The notes under the pieces are model-generated. The model was not told the origin of the DNA. It saw only the letters and a list, made by a program, of their open reading frames with translations, and ran no database searches. 62,000 nucleotides of DNA from Zygnema cylindricum (Eukaryota > Streptophyta > Zygnematophyceae > Zygnematales > Zygnemataceae), in NCBI GenBank assembly GCA_037447655.1, contig JBBHKE010003167.1:39206-101205 (forward strand). Reading direction: 5' to 3'. This document shows, one piece after another, positions 1-12,776 of the stretch. The position numbers and the translations under genes are program-made. Numbering within the stretch: the stretch's first letter is position 1; each line of letters begins with the position of its first letter.

Positions 1-2324
1 CATTATGCCTATATGTGAGGTGTAGTTTGTAAATATTTAACTGTACAGTCATTTTCTATCCGCACCAACTAAATTGAATGTCCACTCTCTGTATACATCT
101 GAATCTCCTACTACATGTATATGACATTTTCACAATAATTTAGTGAATACATCAGATACCCTTACAAATAACAAATTCACAAATTCACAGCTGGAATATT
201 TGTTTTCTAGTTTTATAAACAAATTGTTTTCTGTTGACTCTTTCTAGCACTTTTGTGACAACAAGATACTCTACACTTAAATGGGTTAGTTACAAATTAC
301 TATTGAGTTGACTTATTGGACCATCCAATGGATACAACAGGCAGGGCATATTGTACCTTCTAAAGATGTATCTATCGCTAATGCCACAACTACATGTCTC
401 TTCATATTATGTATGTTCGATATATAGGCGCTTCTGTGCACACTCAATTTTTCTCACTGTACAACTCATGTGGCGTATCACATTTTCCATTGCTGGAACT
501 TGAAGTAGGAATTAACATGACACCTGACCTACTATGCATTCTATCAACATTGCATAAAGGGTAGGTGTCAACTGCTACAGGGTTATTGACCACCCTAATA
601 ATTGTAGTCTGTGCAAACAGACAACAAGAGGCATAGTTTTCCTGTCTTTTGTTCAAACGTACACCTTTATCTAGTAAACCTAACTTAAGTTCGAAGCTAA
701 GGACTGGTCCATACCCAATCTATTGTTGATGTGGACTTTACAGCTTTATCTTCCTGATCAATCATGCACTTTGATGACACTTCAAATGTAATTGCTGTTG
801 ATACTCCCGGAGCATGAGCAAGCAGGTTGTCCCGTATTCTTGTAGAAGCGAGGAATTGGAATTACGATAGGAAAATCTTTGTAATGAAATGGGGAAGTTG
901 GGTTCTTCTTGCGTCCAGCTTTTTTTCTTGGTGTTTGAGAGTTGGGCGTGGTAGTTCATGAAGTGGATGCAGTGATATTGCTATTAACTATGACAAGTTT
1001 TCATTAACTTTGTTATTGCTTGTGCTGCGTCTTGCATCAACCACCTCCTGCACTTTACCTGTACAATTATTTTGGGCATATCATCGTTGTATCACAATGT
1101 ATATTGTGTTTTCCAAAACTCTGTAGCACAATTTTCAGTATGCTACAGACATGGCTGAATCAGATTAACTGTTTGGGGTTTTTACGATGTGCAAGGCGGC
1201 ACAAATTGAATGTATTTATGAAGCCGAAGATTGTTTTGAATTCATCTATCTTAAAACTGGTCTAACTGGAAAGCAAAGGCTCCTGACTTGTTTTAAACAC
1301 GACCCTTTGCGAGGATCATTCCTTGTTCTTAAGCTTTGTCTTCCTCTTGCCTTTTCGCTGTTTTTGCCTTGTTAGAGATAAGGGCATTAAAGCAAATGAT
1401 TTTCCAATTACTAGCTTGGTTGATAACCTGGTATTTGCAAGCAGTTGTCTTCAGGTGTGTTGACGTCAGAATATGGCACTTTCCCCCTCAGTCTTCACAC
1501 CTTTATCCCTCTTTGCATGCTTTTTTCATCTTTCACGAATGTAGAAAACCACCCTTTTTTGGGGTAGTCATACACTACGGAGTTTTGATACCATATTTCG
1601 TGATGATAGAAATCTTATGATCGTTGCTTATGCCGAATGGTTTATTTCTGCTATCATATTATTCCTGGGATATCGTTGGTCATCAACAAAAGGAAGCACA
1701 AAGAAAACTTATCGGTGAAGCCTTTGGGTCAGTGTTTGTGGGAGTGGAAGGTGTATGACGCCCTTCGGTTTTCAGTATTTTGGATCTTGCTGATAGTCAT
1801 TTTGTCCTTTTTAGGATGTTTGCATCTATGTCTTATTTGGGCTTTTTTTTCGAAAAAAGTGTGTGAGTTTGGATGGCAGCAGATTCTCTACTAGAAGCCG
1901 GTACTATAAGAGTTGATGGCATTAGGACTGTAATGGGCACACTCATGGATATCAGCTCATCCTTTTTCCTGTTGTGCAAAAAACTTTGCATAACATCATC
2001 CTCTCTCTCTCCTTTCTTAATTAACCCTCTAGCCACCCAAAAAAGCGGTATGTTATATGGCATTCCTACTTGATGACCTTAGCCCCTATAGAGTCATTCT
2101 ACTCACTGGTAACCAATGTCTGTATCCAGTCGCGTTGTTAAGAACCAATTTCAGAAAGAGACAAGGCTACAGCTGACCTATAAATATGAATTTGTCGTAA
2201 AATCTGTCTGCTGTTGATTTGGGCTACTGATGGCCACCTTGTTTGACAAAGCTTATTTCTAAGGATTTTGTTTGACCTGCCATCTTATGCTTTTGCATTC
2301 TTGGGGACGTATATTGTTCAGGCA
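1..2324. other. 5' flank of the demethylase gene, no gene recognised
   Basis: AT-rich sequence with only short open frames that resemble no family I know. A small frame starting at the ATG at 1873 (MAADSLLEA, then a possible donor at 1900) could be an upstream first exon of the demethylase, but its phase does not join cleanly to the exon at 2322, so I left it out. No RNA gene or clear repeat seen. Confidence 0.4.
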
Positions 2325-5300
2325 ATGCTGCAACGTGCCTTATCCAATTCACTTGCCATCACTCGTAGGGAACAATCGGCGTTTGATCTCATAGCTGAGG
2401 CACCGGTAAGAGTTTTGGACGTTGCTTGCTCTGAAATCAGCTGTTTTTGGCAGTAGTTAATACTTGGCCGAAAGCTGCCGAGTTCATTTCTTTAGTTTCA
2501 AGCAATTTGTATCTGTGTGAAGGCTCTTGATCTCCTCTGATACTGGATTGAATGACCTGCTGATGAAACTTGCGGATTGAGGAAGTTGAGCTGCGGGAAC
2601 AGGTATATGCACCTTCCAACGAAGAATTTGCTGATCCAGTGAGATTCATCGAGTCAATCCGCCCCGATGCTGAACAGGTAGCTGAAACGCCAATTATTGC
2701 CCATGTTTTCGGACAAAATTGGGTAGCTTAGATGAATCGAACAAGTTGAAATTTGCGAGACACGTGAAAAAGTGAAATAATAAGGATTTAGTATTAGGGT
2801 AATTAGTTTAAGCTTTTGTTAGCATGCAGTAAGCATATGACATTTTCACCTGTTGCACTGTGTTTTTGGTTGACCGTTTCTAGAGGCATCTGCAACACAT
2901 GCAACCTATTTTAGTTTTCTTTTTCATGATCATTCTTTAACTTCACGTTTGGCTACCATGATTCATTTGTGTATGGGCAATATGATTTTCCGCCATTGAA
3001 CATTACGTGACTCCAGTTAATGCAGTCCGCACTAATTGGACAATTTTATTACGGCCTTTGATCAATCAGCTGTGGTCCATATCAATGACGGTGGATGGTA
3101 TTATCTCGAGCTTCTTCCGTAACTCCATCTTATGTAAAGTAGTGTAGCACCATGAGAAGCTTTTTAGAGTTGTCAGTTTCAATAGTATTTTTCCCTTTAT
3201 TTAATGTCTCTTTTCTGCAGTTTGAGAGATGCACGTTTCTCGCACAGGATATAGTGCACAAAAGTGACAAATAATTTGTCTGTTCTCGCTGACAAGGAAA
3301 CCAAGCTTGCCAGCGTCCCTGAAAGTTGGAGTATACTGTGGATTTGTGCAGTACGGGCTATGCAAAGTGGTGCCTCCTGAAGGATGGAACCCACCTTTCT
3401 GTTTTGACCCTGCCACTCATTTTCCAACACGGAGACAAAAAGTGCATCGGTTACAACAGGGCGAGGGATTTTGTGAAAGTCGGGAGTACAGGTTTGTTTC
3501 ATTCACTTATGGTTAACCAAGTACATCTCGGAGCAGCCTACTTATCTTGACCCGGGAACTTGTTCTACTGTTGAATTGTTTCTTGTTTAAATAGTGAAGG
3601 GACTAGCGGGACCTAAGGAAATAAGAAACCTGAAGGGAGTGAAGATGCAGTGGGCTGGAGAGGAGATAAATCTTTGTGAAGTGGTTTCAGTAATATTCTT
3701 ATCGAAAGCCGTGCATTTGCCTCGGGGTTTGCTGGTACAGTTGGGAAGAGTACAAATCTATGGCATTGGAAGCTGAGCAGAAATGGTGAGCTTTCGATGA
3801 ACCTCCCCCGAGTGGTCCAGTCATGGGGCCTATAATTCTCCTGTCGGATAAAATTTTAAATCTATGTGTTTCGTGGAACATTGAATCATTCGTAGGCAAA
3901 GCATGATTTCCTGAGGGTGTTCGCAGTTTTATGCGAAAGATGCTTGGCCTACCACACAATTGTTGATCCCCATTATGTCAGGCTTCATGAAATGACATCT
4001 CAGAAAGTTCCTAATTTTAAAGTTGGAGCAATGTGGGTTTTGCCAGATCTTTCGTTTTAGCAAGTTTAAGAATATTTATGGTGCCCCTTTCCTGTTGCAT
4101 GGTTACAGGATTAAAAGGGTTGGGAAGAATGCTCAAGGAGAACAATTGTCTCGTCTTTTGGAGCGTGAATTTTGGCGTATTGTGGAGACTGAGACAGAAG
4201 AAGTGGAGGTAGGTTTATTTCCATTTCATGGTCTTGGCCTTGCCTCCTATGGTCTTGTTACTTGTAGTTTTGTTCGACTAGCCTCTCATCGTGATAAGTC
4301 GAGTATTAGTCTGGATAGGAAAATAATATACTGATGTATCTTGCACCGGTCTATTCCAAAGTGGCCACCTGAGGCGCGTGTAATCCCCATACCGACACTT
4401 TTGTGAAAAATGTGGTCCATGCGATTGTGTGTATTCAAAAAATCGGTATGTATAGTTCGTACGGTCCAGACCATAGTTCGTAGTCACCACATTCGCTGGG
4501 AATGAATGAAAAATAATGATCAATCATTTGAATATTATAAGAATAATGGACAGTAAGCTGAATTTTGGGTTTGAGAATATTCAAACATTGACATTTCAAA
4601 CTCGAAGTTTTTTGCGGAACGTTTCATTTTGCAAACGTGAAGCCGAATTTCGTCGCGCCTTTGCCAAAATTTGCGTCTGCAAAATGAAAAATTCAGACAA
4701 ATTTCACTTGTCGAACGCAAATCTTGATTGACGTTCTGGCGTCAATTTGATTCTAGCGACCGCTCAGAAGGGCAGGCGAGAAAAACAACAGTCGCGTAAA
4801 AACAAAACAGATGCGCATCAGGCAGCTTGAAAGATTTTTTTCTAAAACTTTTCTTTGAGTCTGTTTTTGAGGCCCCAAAATATGCATATTTTTGTCCCTT
4901 TCCGCTGCCTTATTTTGTGGCTACTCCCCAAAATGTTATGACAATGTTAACGAGTGTTTTTCAAACTTATCCGAAAACCGTGTTGTCTTTGGCAAAAAAA
5001 GTTTACCCCCAAAAGTTTGCCGTTTTTTTGCATTCAAAAAACAAATGCAGTGGCGTAGTCCAGACTAAATGTTATGGTATGCTGAGGATGTATTCCGGTG
5101 TCACTTATCGTCCTTTTTAGTAACATTGTGAATCGCTTTTAGCGTTAATAGCACTATACAGGTGCGCCTAAATTTAGCCCTTGAAACTGAAGTAGTAAAA
5201 ATTATACTATTTGTTTTTCTTACCGCTAATTCTGTATTCGGTTCAAAAACAGCCACATCCTTCAGAATTGAATTAGGATTAATAACACTAAATTAAACTC

Positions 5301-8300
5301 CCACTCTACCGTATCACGTTCTTAGGTTACCGCATCAACCATTTTGAAACATGGGAAGCTATTAATTTCCACATACTGTTATTTTTCATGTTCAGATGGT
5401 TGTACAAACACTAGAGGACGTTCAATGCTTATGCTGCTTACATAATCACTGTTTGCATAAATTATTATCTTTAATTTTCTCATTTTGTTCAGCGTCAATG
5501 TGATTTTATTTTGTAAAGAAACTGAAAGACAATTTTTTTTTAATGTCACAGCCAAATGAAGCCCAGTTTTGCTTATCAAGAATGCAGAGAGGCACTATCC
5601 TCATTGAAAATACTTTTTTGGTTTTTATTGCTGCTAGTATGCTTTTTGTACTTTGTTGACATCCTCATCACTGCTTGACTTGTTTTAGACACTAATTTAT
5701 GGTTTTGGAGTCAAAAAAGCACTCATTCGAATTAGAGTGATTAACTCTAATTCCTAAGGGCACTCTGACGTGGGAATGGGGCTGTTCCCGAACCGCTGAA
5801 AATGGTGGGCTGTACAGGTAGACTACGGAAGCGACCTTATGGTAGGAAGTGGGTTTCCCCGACCGTCAAAAACAAGTACAGGTATTTGAGCCCTTGTATA
5901 TCTCCATGTATTTCATGAATGGCTGACATTGTCAATATGGTTTACAAATGCTTGTCTCAACTGTTCATATCCTGTATGTACGTACTATTCCAAGATGTGG
6001 CTTGCATAATAGAGGAGCCATGGCTGAGCTCTGGAGCTAAGCAGATATGTACTGTAACTCTTGAGTCAGAGTGTTTTTTAACGGCCATAAGTGGGCTGAG
6101 GGTGGGGAGGATTGCCTATATCAGATAAGTACGCACGAAGTCCATGGAATTTGTTAAATCTTCCCCAGTTGGAGGGCTCTCTACTGCAGTTTCTGGAGGG
6201 AAAGATGCCCGGTGTCACTGTCCCATGGATGTACATCGGCATGATATTCACAGGCAGGCTCCTCATTCATGAGCTTGGGAAGAATAGTGTATTTATTCTG
6301 AAGTTAGAGAGCTTGAGCTGTTTTATGAGCGATTACTGATTTTGGTCTTTTATGTGCATATGACCTTGGTGACCATGGGCTGTCAGACAAGATTTTTATG
6401 GCTTTATTTAAATTTCCAAAAACTTGAGCCCCCATGGCAGCTCGCAGCTTTTATAGGGGCAACACTATCGAAGTTTACCCTCGCCTTGTGTTTAGTTGTA
6501 CAGTTTTATGAGTAACTGTATGTACGACTAATCACAAAGTTGTACAAAAAGTGTACTCACTTTTTACTCGCAAGACTGTAATTCACTTATGACAGTCACC
6601 CGGCAGCCAGCCGAGTAGGACCATTTATTGAGTACTCCCAATGGTACAAGTTTTTGGTTTTTAAGCTCTTTTTTATTCTTAATAGGGTGGTTTCGTCCTG
6701 CTTCAGAAAACTGAAGAAACAGGGTTGTAAACAACAGTTGTGTTTGGAGCCATTCAGAATTTTCTTAGCTTCACCAGGTAACGATGGTGAATAAATCTAG
6801 GGGTGTGAGTCAAAGGATTGAAGAGATTGACGACCATCTGAGTAAACACCCTAATTTAATATGTCACTGTTATGGGAGGCATGAAGTTTTTCTACGTCGT
6901 GTTTGAGTGGAATTTAATGAGTTTCTCACCAAAACCGTACATTCATCTGCAGCCTTTTGCTTCCACACGGAGGACAACTTCCTTTACTCTGTTAATTACC
7001 ATCATCTGGGCGCTCCCAAGACCTGGTCAGCTTCTGAAACCACTCCATAACATTGCTATATAAGCCTCTTTTCTCATATTAAACCCTCGATGGTTGGCAG
7101 TAGAAATCTTCAATTCATTGTCAGACTATGGCATGTTGCAAATATGATAACTGCCCAGGGTAAACTGTGGAGTCAATTTTCTTTGATTGCCTTTAAAAAC
7201 AGTAACATTGACCAGCCTTACGACACTATCTATATCCAAACTGTTCACATACGCCACACATCGGGGGGCTTTGCTCTAATCATGTGCATTGATTCTCAAT
7301 CGATTCATTAGGGAACATTGTTTCAATTTGCCACCACATTATGTAGAGAAAGTCTCCTTTTTTTCGCAAGCTCCACCAGTAAAATACAAGCATTTTGCAA
7401 GTAGCTCTAAAAGGACAATGCAGTAACTGCCCATCGCTATTATGGTTAATCGCTCTAATTTGAGTGTTTTTTTGTCCCAAGGCACCAATTAGTGTTAACA
7501 ACATTTTAGTGGCTGTGTAGTTTTTTTGAATAAAGCGTTAACGCTAAAAATTCATTAACTTTAATACATTATTTAGTGTAGTAAATTCTAGTTGTGTGTT
7601 AACGCTAATATATCACTAAGTCTAATAACGATGGGCGGTGTACCATTTGGAGAGGACGCAGGTATGGTGTTCCTGCTGCTGAATCGGCGACATTTGAGAG
7701 GGCGATGCGACAGGAGGTCCCCGGTCTTTTTGCAACACGTCCAGACCTGTATGTTTGCAGTTCACCTGTACGTTTGTATGGAGCTATGTAATTCAAAGAA
7801 AGTTCTTTTTTGCTTCGTCTCAACTTCTTTCAACAGAGATTTTATCGGCGTTGGAGTAAAGTTTCATAATGCTGACGTGGCAACTGCATGCAGGTTACAT
7901 GAGTTGGTGACAGCTGTCTCACCAACTCATCTGCTGGCACGGAAGGTCCCACTGTATCGCATTCGGCAGGTAATAAAAATGTAAAAATGTGGATATTTCT
8001 GTCACTTCCGTGAGAAACTGCTCTGTTAGAGTGCCAGTGATGTAGATTTTGGGAGTGGTGATTTTTACAAGTGGGATTGTCCTAATACTTGTGTTATAGG
8101 ATACTCCTCTGTGCTACCCCTTGAGAATGCTTGAATGCTCTATTCCAGGTTTGTAATTCTTTCAAGCACTCTTCAGAGGTCCCATCGCCAGAGTTCTGAC
8201 ACGCACTTAAAATTCTTGGTCTAGGCCACTTACCTTCACTGGTTACAAAGAAACGAGCCGCCGTGCAGTATACTTATATAGTGCGGATGATCGGGGATTG

Positions 8301-11300
8301 TTTCTGATTGTCCTGTGAGCTGTTCAACTGATGCTAATGTGTCGGTGTTGGGTGGGGCCCAGCTTCCGGGGGAGTTTGTGATTACTTATCCTCGGGCATA
8401 TCATGCAGGCTTCAACCATGGCGTGAGTGATGTCGTTTCGCTATTGTTAAGCGTGTCAGCATATTATGTTTTTTTTGTGTCCTTCACTTGCCCGCCGGGG
8501 TTGGTTTTTCAATATGTATTCTAATGATTCACAGAAAAATTTATTATGGAATTACTAAATATGTAGGCCCTATTGACAAGGCAGTCTGTATGGGGTTGGG
8601 AAAAGCAGTTTAACTGCGCGGAGGCCGTGAATTTTGCCCCAGTAAACTGGCTACCATTTGGAGCTCAAGGTCCCGTTCTCCCTTGAATTGTTTTATGAAC
8701 ATGATTGAGCCGTAATTGGTTGCAGGACACAGTAAAGGACATGAGCTTGTGGCTTGGTATATGCATTATTTATTTACTGTCCTTGGAACAGATTTTTGGA
8801 GCAATTCAGTGGGGATGTTGTTGATTTGTTTGTCTGTTGTTGGTGCAGGGATGGCCAAGTATCGGCGTTTTCATAAAATGTCAGCGCTAAACTTCCATGA
8901 ACTACTTTGCAAAGCTGCTCAAGAAGATATTCCTCCTCGTATGGCCCCCTGGTATGTGAAAGATCTCTGACAGTCTTTATTCTTTCTGCCAGACCCCCGA
9001 GTGGAACATGAAGTTTTCTTTTGTTCTCTGTTAAAGCTGGCCATCTGCTCCTCTCATTATGAGGATGTCTTTGTCCATTTTTTTCATACTAGACAGATCA
9101 TGGACCTAAAACTTTTCTTTTTATTATTACTGGTCCTATAGACACTTGCCTTAACGACAGTTAATGCGTACGACAGCTAATACAGTGACAGAGACAGTTA
9201 ATGCAGTGACAGTTAATATGTTGGCTGTATCTCCTGGCCAGGCTTGAGGAACAGTTGGCAGCAATTTTGAAGCAACAAATCGATCAAAGAGAAGGAGTCG
9301 CCATGGACGGAACTATCCGAAGCCGACAATGCAATGTTACGGAACGGAGCGATGGCACGTGTTCAGTTTGCCAAAGTGACCTTTACCTGGCAGCTATCAT
9401 GTGCCCCTGCCGGCCCAGAAAACAGGCCTGCTTGCAATGTGCAGCTCAAATATCCTCTCACTAATTCCTGTCCGTACTTTATGGATACTTGCTTGCATGT
9501 TTTTTGCTATACGTATTTCAGCGGTCATGTTTCAAACAGCATGACTGTTAAATGGACTGCTATTAAATCAAATGATTTAATGGACTGGTAATGGATTATT
9601 ATGAAATGGACTTTTCCTTTTTGATGGGACTGTATCCTTAACTGCAAACCACATTTGTAGCTGTGGTCCTGCTGCTAGGGTTCTTCTATACAGATTGTCG
9701 CTCGCTGACTTGGAGAGGTTATTGAAGCGAATGAGAGTGGCTAGTAAAGGGCACCATAAAGGTGAGGTCTTCGCAACATACGCTGAAAGCATCGGGTTTT
9801 TAGCGTTTTATTTGTATGGTCACAGGCCGGTGGAGGATCTCTGACACAGGAAAGAAATGGCAAGAGAATGTGAACTGTGGCACTTGCACGGTTAAAGTTT
9901 CTACAGGCAGGTGGTTAAAGTCTTAGGGATTATAGGACACTTTGAGGTTTTTGCGCTCGTTTCGTGAGTAATCGTAGGTATATGATTACTCACGATTTAA
10001 ACGAGGGTAAACTTTGTTTGTGTAAATCCCATATTATCGTTTCTATTTGGGCCATGGAATTGTTGGTAGAGGAAGAAATTGACTTGGTTTTATGTCTTGA
10101 CAGATGGTAAACGAGACTCAGGAAAAGGGGAAACAAACAAGGCAACTTTAATGCAGGCCCGATTGGAGAGTTATCGACTTGAACGCAAACAACGAGCACA
10201 ATCCTGGATCCATCAGGTAATCTTCCTGACGTCCATTAAGAAATCCCCCCTTTACGAATCTCCCATTTTCATAGGCTTTCCCACCATCCTGACTTGTGCC
10301 CTTACGAGCATCTGTTTCCAACTTTAATTTGGTTAATCTTTTTAGACAAGGCACAATATGTTGGTATTAAAATTGAATGTCTTTTTCCCGCTGCACTAAA
10401 ATGACAGCAAAGTGTTTTCATCGTGGAGATAAAGAAAGCTTGAAGCATAAAATTGTGGGTAGTTTATAGTTTCCTAAATTTAGGATAAAGAGGTGTCGAA
10501 AGTCATCAAAATGAATGAATGTATCAGAAATTCGGAGTAAGGTTATTGGCTCATAATGTTGCTAGGGATTATTGTGGCTCTGTAGATTTAAAGTAGCAAT
10601 GACCAATAATGTTTATTACTTTGGCCCAAGGAGTTATATTGATGCTTCACTTGGAAAAATCTATTGTGAAATGTCTCTTATGAAAGATGAAATATTTCGA
10701 CAGTGGGTAAAACTCGCAAAAAAAACACTGAGAAACCTAAAAATGATCTGGAAAATCTTAAAAACACCCCAAAGCTTAATGTTCGGTTTTGCAATTGCAC
10801 TTGTTGTGACGTTGTAACAGGCCGAAAAATCACTCAAGAAGGAGGAATCTCCAGAGAGTGACAGAAGGCGATTAACAGCCCAGCTTTTACTTCAGGCAGA
10901 GGAGTTTCTGTGGGGTATGCGACACTTCCCATAGCTATCTGAGTTACTCAAAAATAATAAAATAGTGCTAATAACACTGTCAATTCAGGTGGCCCAGAAT
11001 GGCCCATGTGGCAAAACATATCTTAGTGTAGCTAATTCTGATAATTTGTTAACGCTAAATAATTCACTAACTGTTATGTCGATGGACGGTGTATACTGCA
11101 AATCAGAATAAAATTGGAAAGTGGTTCAGACTAAACTGAAAAAAAAGGAAAGCAGTAAACTTGGCATGGAAATCTATACAGGACTGAGGAGATTATACTG
11201 CCCATCGTCGGTATTGTAGTTAATAACACTAATTGGAGGACGGGTTAACTCAATATCATAAATTAGTGTTAATAATACTCGTCAATTGAGTGGCCATAAT

Positions 11301-11771
11301 GAGCTGCGTGGCAAGACATAATTTAGTGTAGTTAATACTATATCTGCTTACAAGGCGAATAATTCACCAGCTCTAATAGCAATGTAAGACACTGAATAGC
11401 TATTAGTTTTAAGAACTAAATAAATTTCTAATTCAAGTCTGAGCAGCGAAGACAACTTGCAACGCCTTACAAAAAAAAACTATTAGTATTATTGACGCTA
11501 TTTTAAAGTTCAAGAGCCCAGAAAAACCGGCACCGAATCAGTGTTATTAACACTAATAGTGATTCACGGTGTTGTGTCTTCTTTGGACTGCTTTACCCTA
11601 ATAGGTGGATCAAATATGGATGCTGTAAGGAGTCTGTGCGAACAGTTGCAACATAGACTTGAAGGACCGACAAATGCCATAGTGCCAGGTGTCGTCACAC
11701 CTCCAAATAAGTCACGAACGAAACAAGTACGTAAGATCCAAAAGCACTGGAAATACGACGCGAGACAATAG
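2325..11771 (+). CDS. JmjN/JmjC/C5HC2 histone lysine demethylase (KDM5/JMJ14-like), spliced
   Basis: Predicted Fe(II)/2-oxoglutarate histone demethylase, probably acting on H3K4 in the nucleus (by family). Exons read: 2325-2405, 2582-2677, 3352-3491, 4109-4208, 5818-5881, 6125-6253, 6953-7025, 7662-7748, 7894-7969, 8363-8422, 8609-8669, 8849-8951, 9242-9449, 9650-9761, 10104-10216, 10821-10914, 11605-11771; total 1764 nt, 587 aa. JmjN spans residues about 35-95 (NEEFADPVRFIESIRP, then YGLCKVVPPEGWNPPF). JmjC spans about 125-325: iron ligands H208 and E210 in FCFHTEDN and H296 in PRAYHAGF, then FNCAEAVNFAPVNWLPFG. The C5HC2 zinc finger has Cys 397, 400, 411, 413, 420, 429 and 431; the usual His is replaced by Cys (CLQC). 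No FYRN/FYRC domains were found, so the C terminus may be short or unfinished. The ATG and the last stop are the weakest calls. One intron is AT-AC and one GC-AG. Confidence 0.85.
5124..5320. mobile_element. MITE, TACACCG superfamily, degenerate
   Basis: Begins with GTGAATCGCTTTTAGCGTTAA and carries internal text (AAATTTAGCCCTTGAAACTGA, then CAGAATTGAATTAGGATTAA) closely related to the element at 49114-49336. Sits in a demethylase intron. Confidence 0.6.
6254..6952 (+). other. GC-AG intron in the demethylase gene
   Basis: The exon encoding PGVTVPWMYIGMIFT ends at ACAG followed by GCAGGC, and the next exon (AFCFHTEDN) begins after CTGCAG at 6952. No GT donor within reach keeps the JmjC alignment; GC-AG joins the two halves exactly, with the codon split as G|CC (Ala). 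Confidence 0.7.
7424..7642. mobile_element. MITE, TACACCG superfamily (GCCCATCG type)
   Basis: Left end ACTGCCCATCGCTATTA and right end TAATAACGATGGGCGGTGTA are inverted copies; internal TTAGTGTTAA/TTAACGCTAA repeats. 219 bp, in a demethylase intron; the element ends 19 bp before the 3' splice site at 7661. Confidence 0.85.
9450..9649 (+). other. Probable U12-type AT-AC intron in the demethylase C5HC2 finger
   Basis: The exon ending CLQCAAQ is followed by ATATCCTCT, one base from the U12 donor consensus ATATCCTTT. Just before the next exon (HICSCGPAAR) lies TCCTTAACT (9635-9643), matching the U12 branch point, then an AC end. No AG exists between the branch point and the zinc-finger codons that preserves the frame. 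AC at 9648-9649 or at 9651-9652 are both in phase; the second is the more usual distance (about 11 nt) from the branch A. Confidence 0.8.
9956..10005. repeat. Short hairpin
   Basis: CGTGAGTAATC and GATTACTCACG are perfect inverted copies around a short loop, with flanking CTCGTTT/AAACGAG extending the stem. In a demethylase intron; role unknown. Confidence 0.7.
10945..11093. mobile_element. MITE, TACACCG superfamily, left end eroded
   Basis: Right end GTCGATGGACGGTGTA; internal TAATAACACTGTCAATTCAG, then TGTGGCAAAACAT shared with other copies. Demethylase intron. Confidence 0.6.
11194..11388. mobile_element. MITE, TACACCG superfamily (GCCCATCG type)
   Basis: Left end TATACTGCCCATCG, internal GTGGCAAGACATAATTTAGTG, right end CTCTAATAGCAATGTAAG (decayed). 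Directly abuts the next element. Confidence 0.65.
11388..11573. mobile_element. MITE, TACACCG superfamily (GTGAATCG type)
   Basis: Ends CACTGAATAGCTATTAG and TAATAGTGATTCACGGTG, internal CCGGCACCGAATCAGTGTTA shared with the copies at 32738 and 42033. Ends 31 bp before the last acceptor of the demethylase gene (11604). Confidence 0.75.
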
Positions 11772-12776
11772 TGATCGTTTAATCTTTTTTTAATCTTTCT
11801 TTTTTAGTTTTATATTGTTATCGTTGCTTTCTTTATTTCTTTTGTTCATGGCACTTTTTCACACTCCTAATAGCATGGTAGTGAATAGGAGTGTGATTTC
11901 CTTTAGAGGTTCAAAGGGGAGTATGAAAGTATTCAATATAGCTTGCATCGCAACAGATGTTAAACACCTCCGAAGTAGTGCCTTTACTGCTTCACTGTTT
12001 TTTGATAGGTTGTTAAGATATTTGGAATTTAAGGATTGGAGTAATAGGTTGATAAGATATTTGCGAGACGAGGATTAAAAGCTTGTCAGAAGATCGCTTA
12101 GGTTTGTTGGTTTTAAAAACCCTAAAATCTGCAAATAATGGAGCAGGTGTTGCTTAGTGTCAACTGGAGAGTAGTGAAAATTAAGGCAAATTAAGGCTAG
12201 TCAAGGCATTGGTTTAGCATGAAGTTCATTCATTTGAACTTCTATCACTCAGGATACTTGTTATTATTTGTTGGTCACATGTTGGGATGCCGGTTTTTCG
12301 ATGTTGTATAGTTTTTTTAAGTTGAAGGTCGTCGACAATTCAGCGTGGAAGGCGTGTAACTGTCACCAAATCGCGACCTTTATCCAATTTAGGGTTTTCT
12401 TAGGGTTTTGGGCCACTGGTCATGCTTTAATAATATTTTGTCCCTGTTGATTAGGGTGTTCCCAAAATCCCAATGTGGCCGATCTGATGCTTTTTCTTGA
12501 ATTACAAATATATTTTTTATAATCGACGTTGTTAGCTGATGCAACCATTAAAATATTTTAGTGTAACATGTGTAAGGTGTTAGACATGCTTCGCTGTGGC
12601 TAAGTTTTTTTTTTATTGTATTTCGTCTCCTTCACACTTTGTTGCCACTTGATAAGCCTGAGTTTTCTTCTGGATGGGCAATAGAATTTGAAGTTGATAA
12701 TTATGAAAGCGATGATAATCAATGCCGATGATGGAAAATGGCGATAAGTTACTAATGATGGCGACTGATGGTGGCA
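11772..12776. other. AT-rich intergenic DNA
   Basis: No gene recognised. Open frames here (for example 11815-12078, beginning with a Leu-rich stretch) lack family resemblance and splice support. Demethylase 3' UTR and terminator are expected here but no poly(A) site could be chosen with confidence. Confidence 0.4.
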
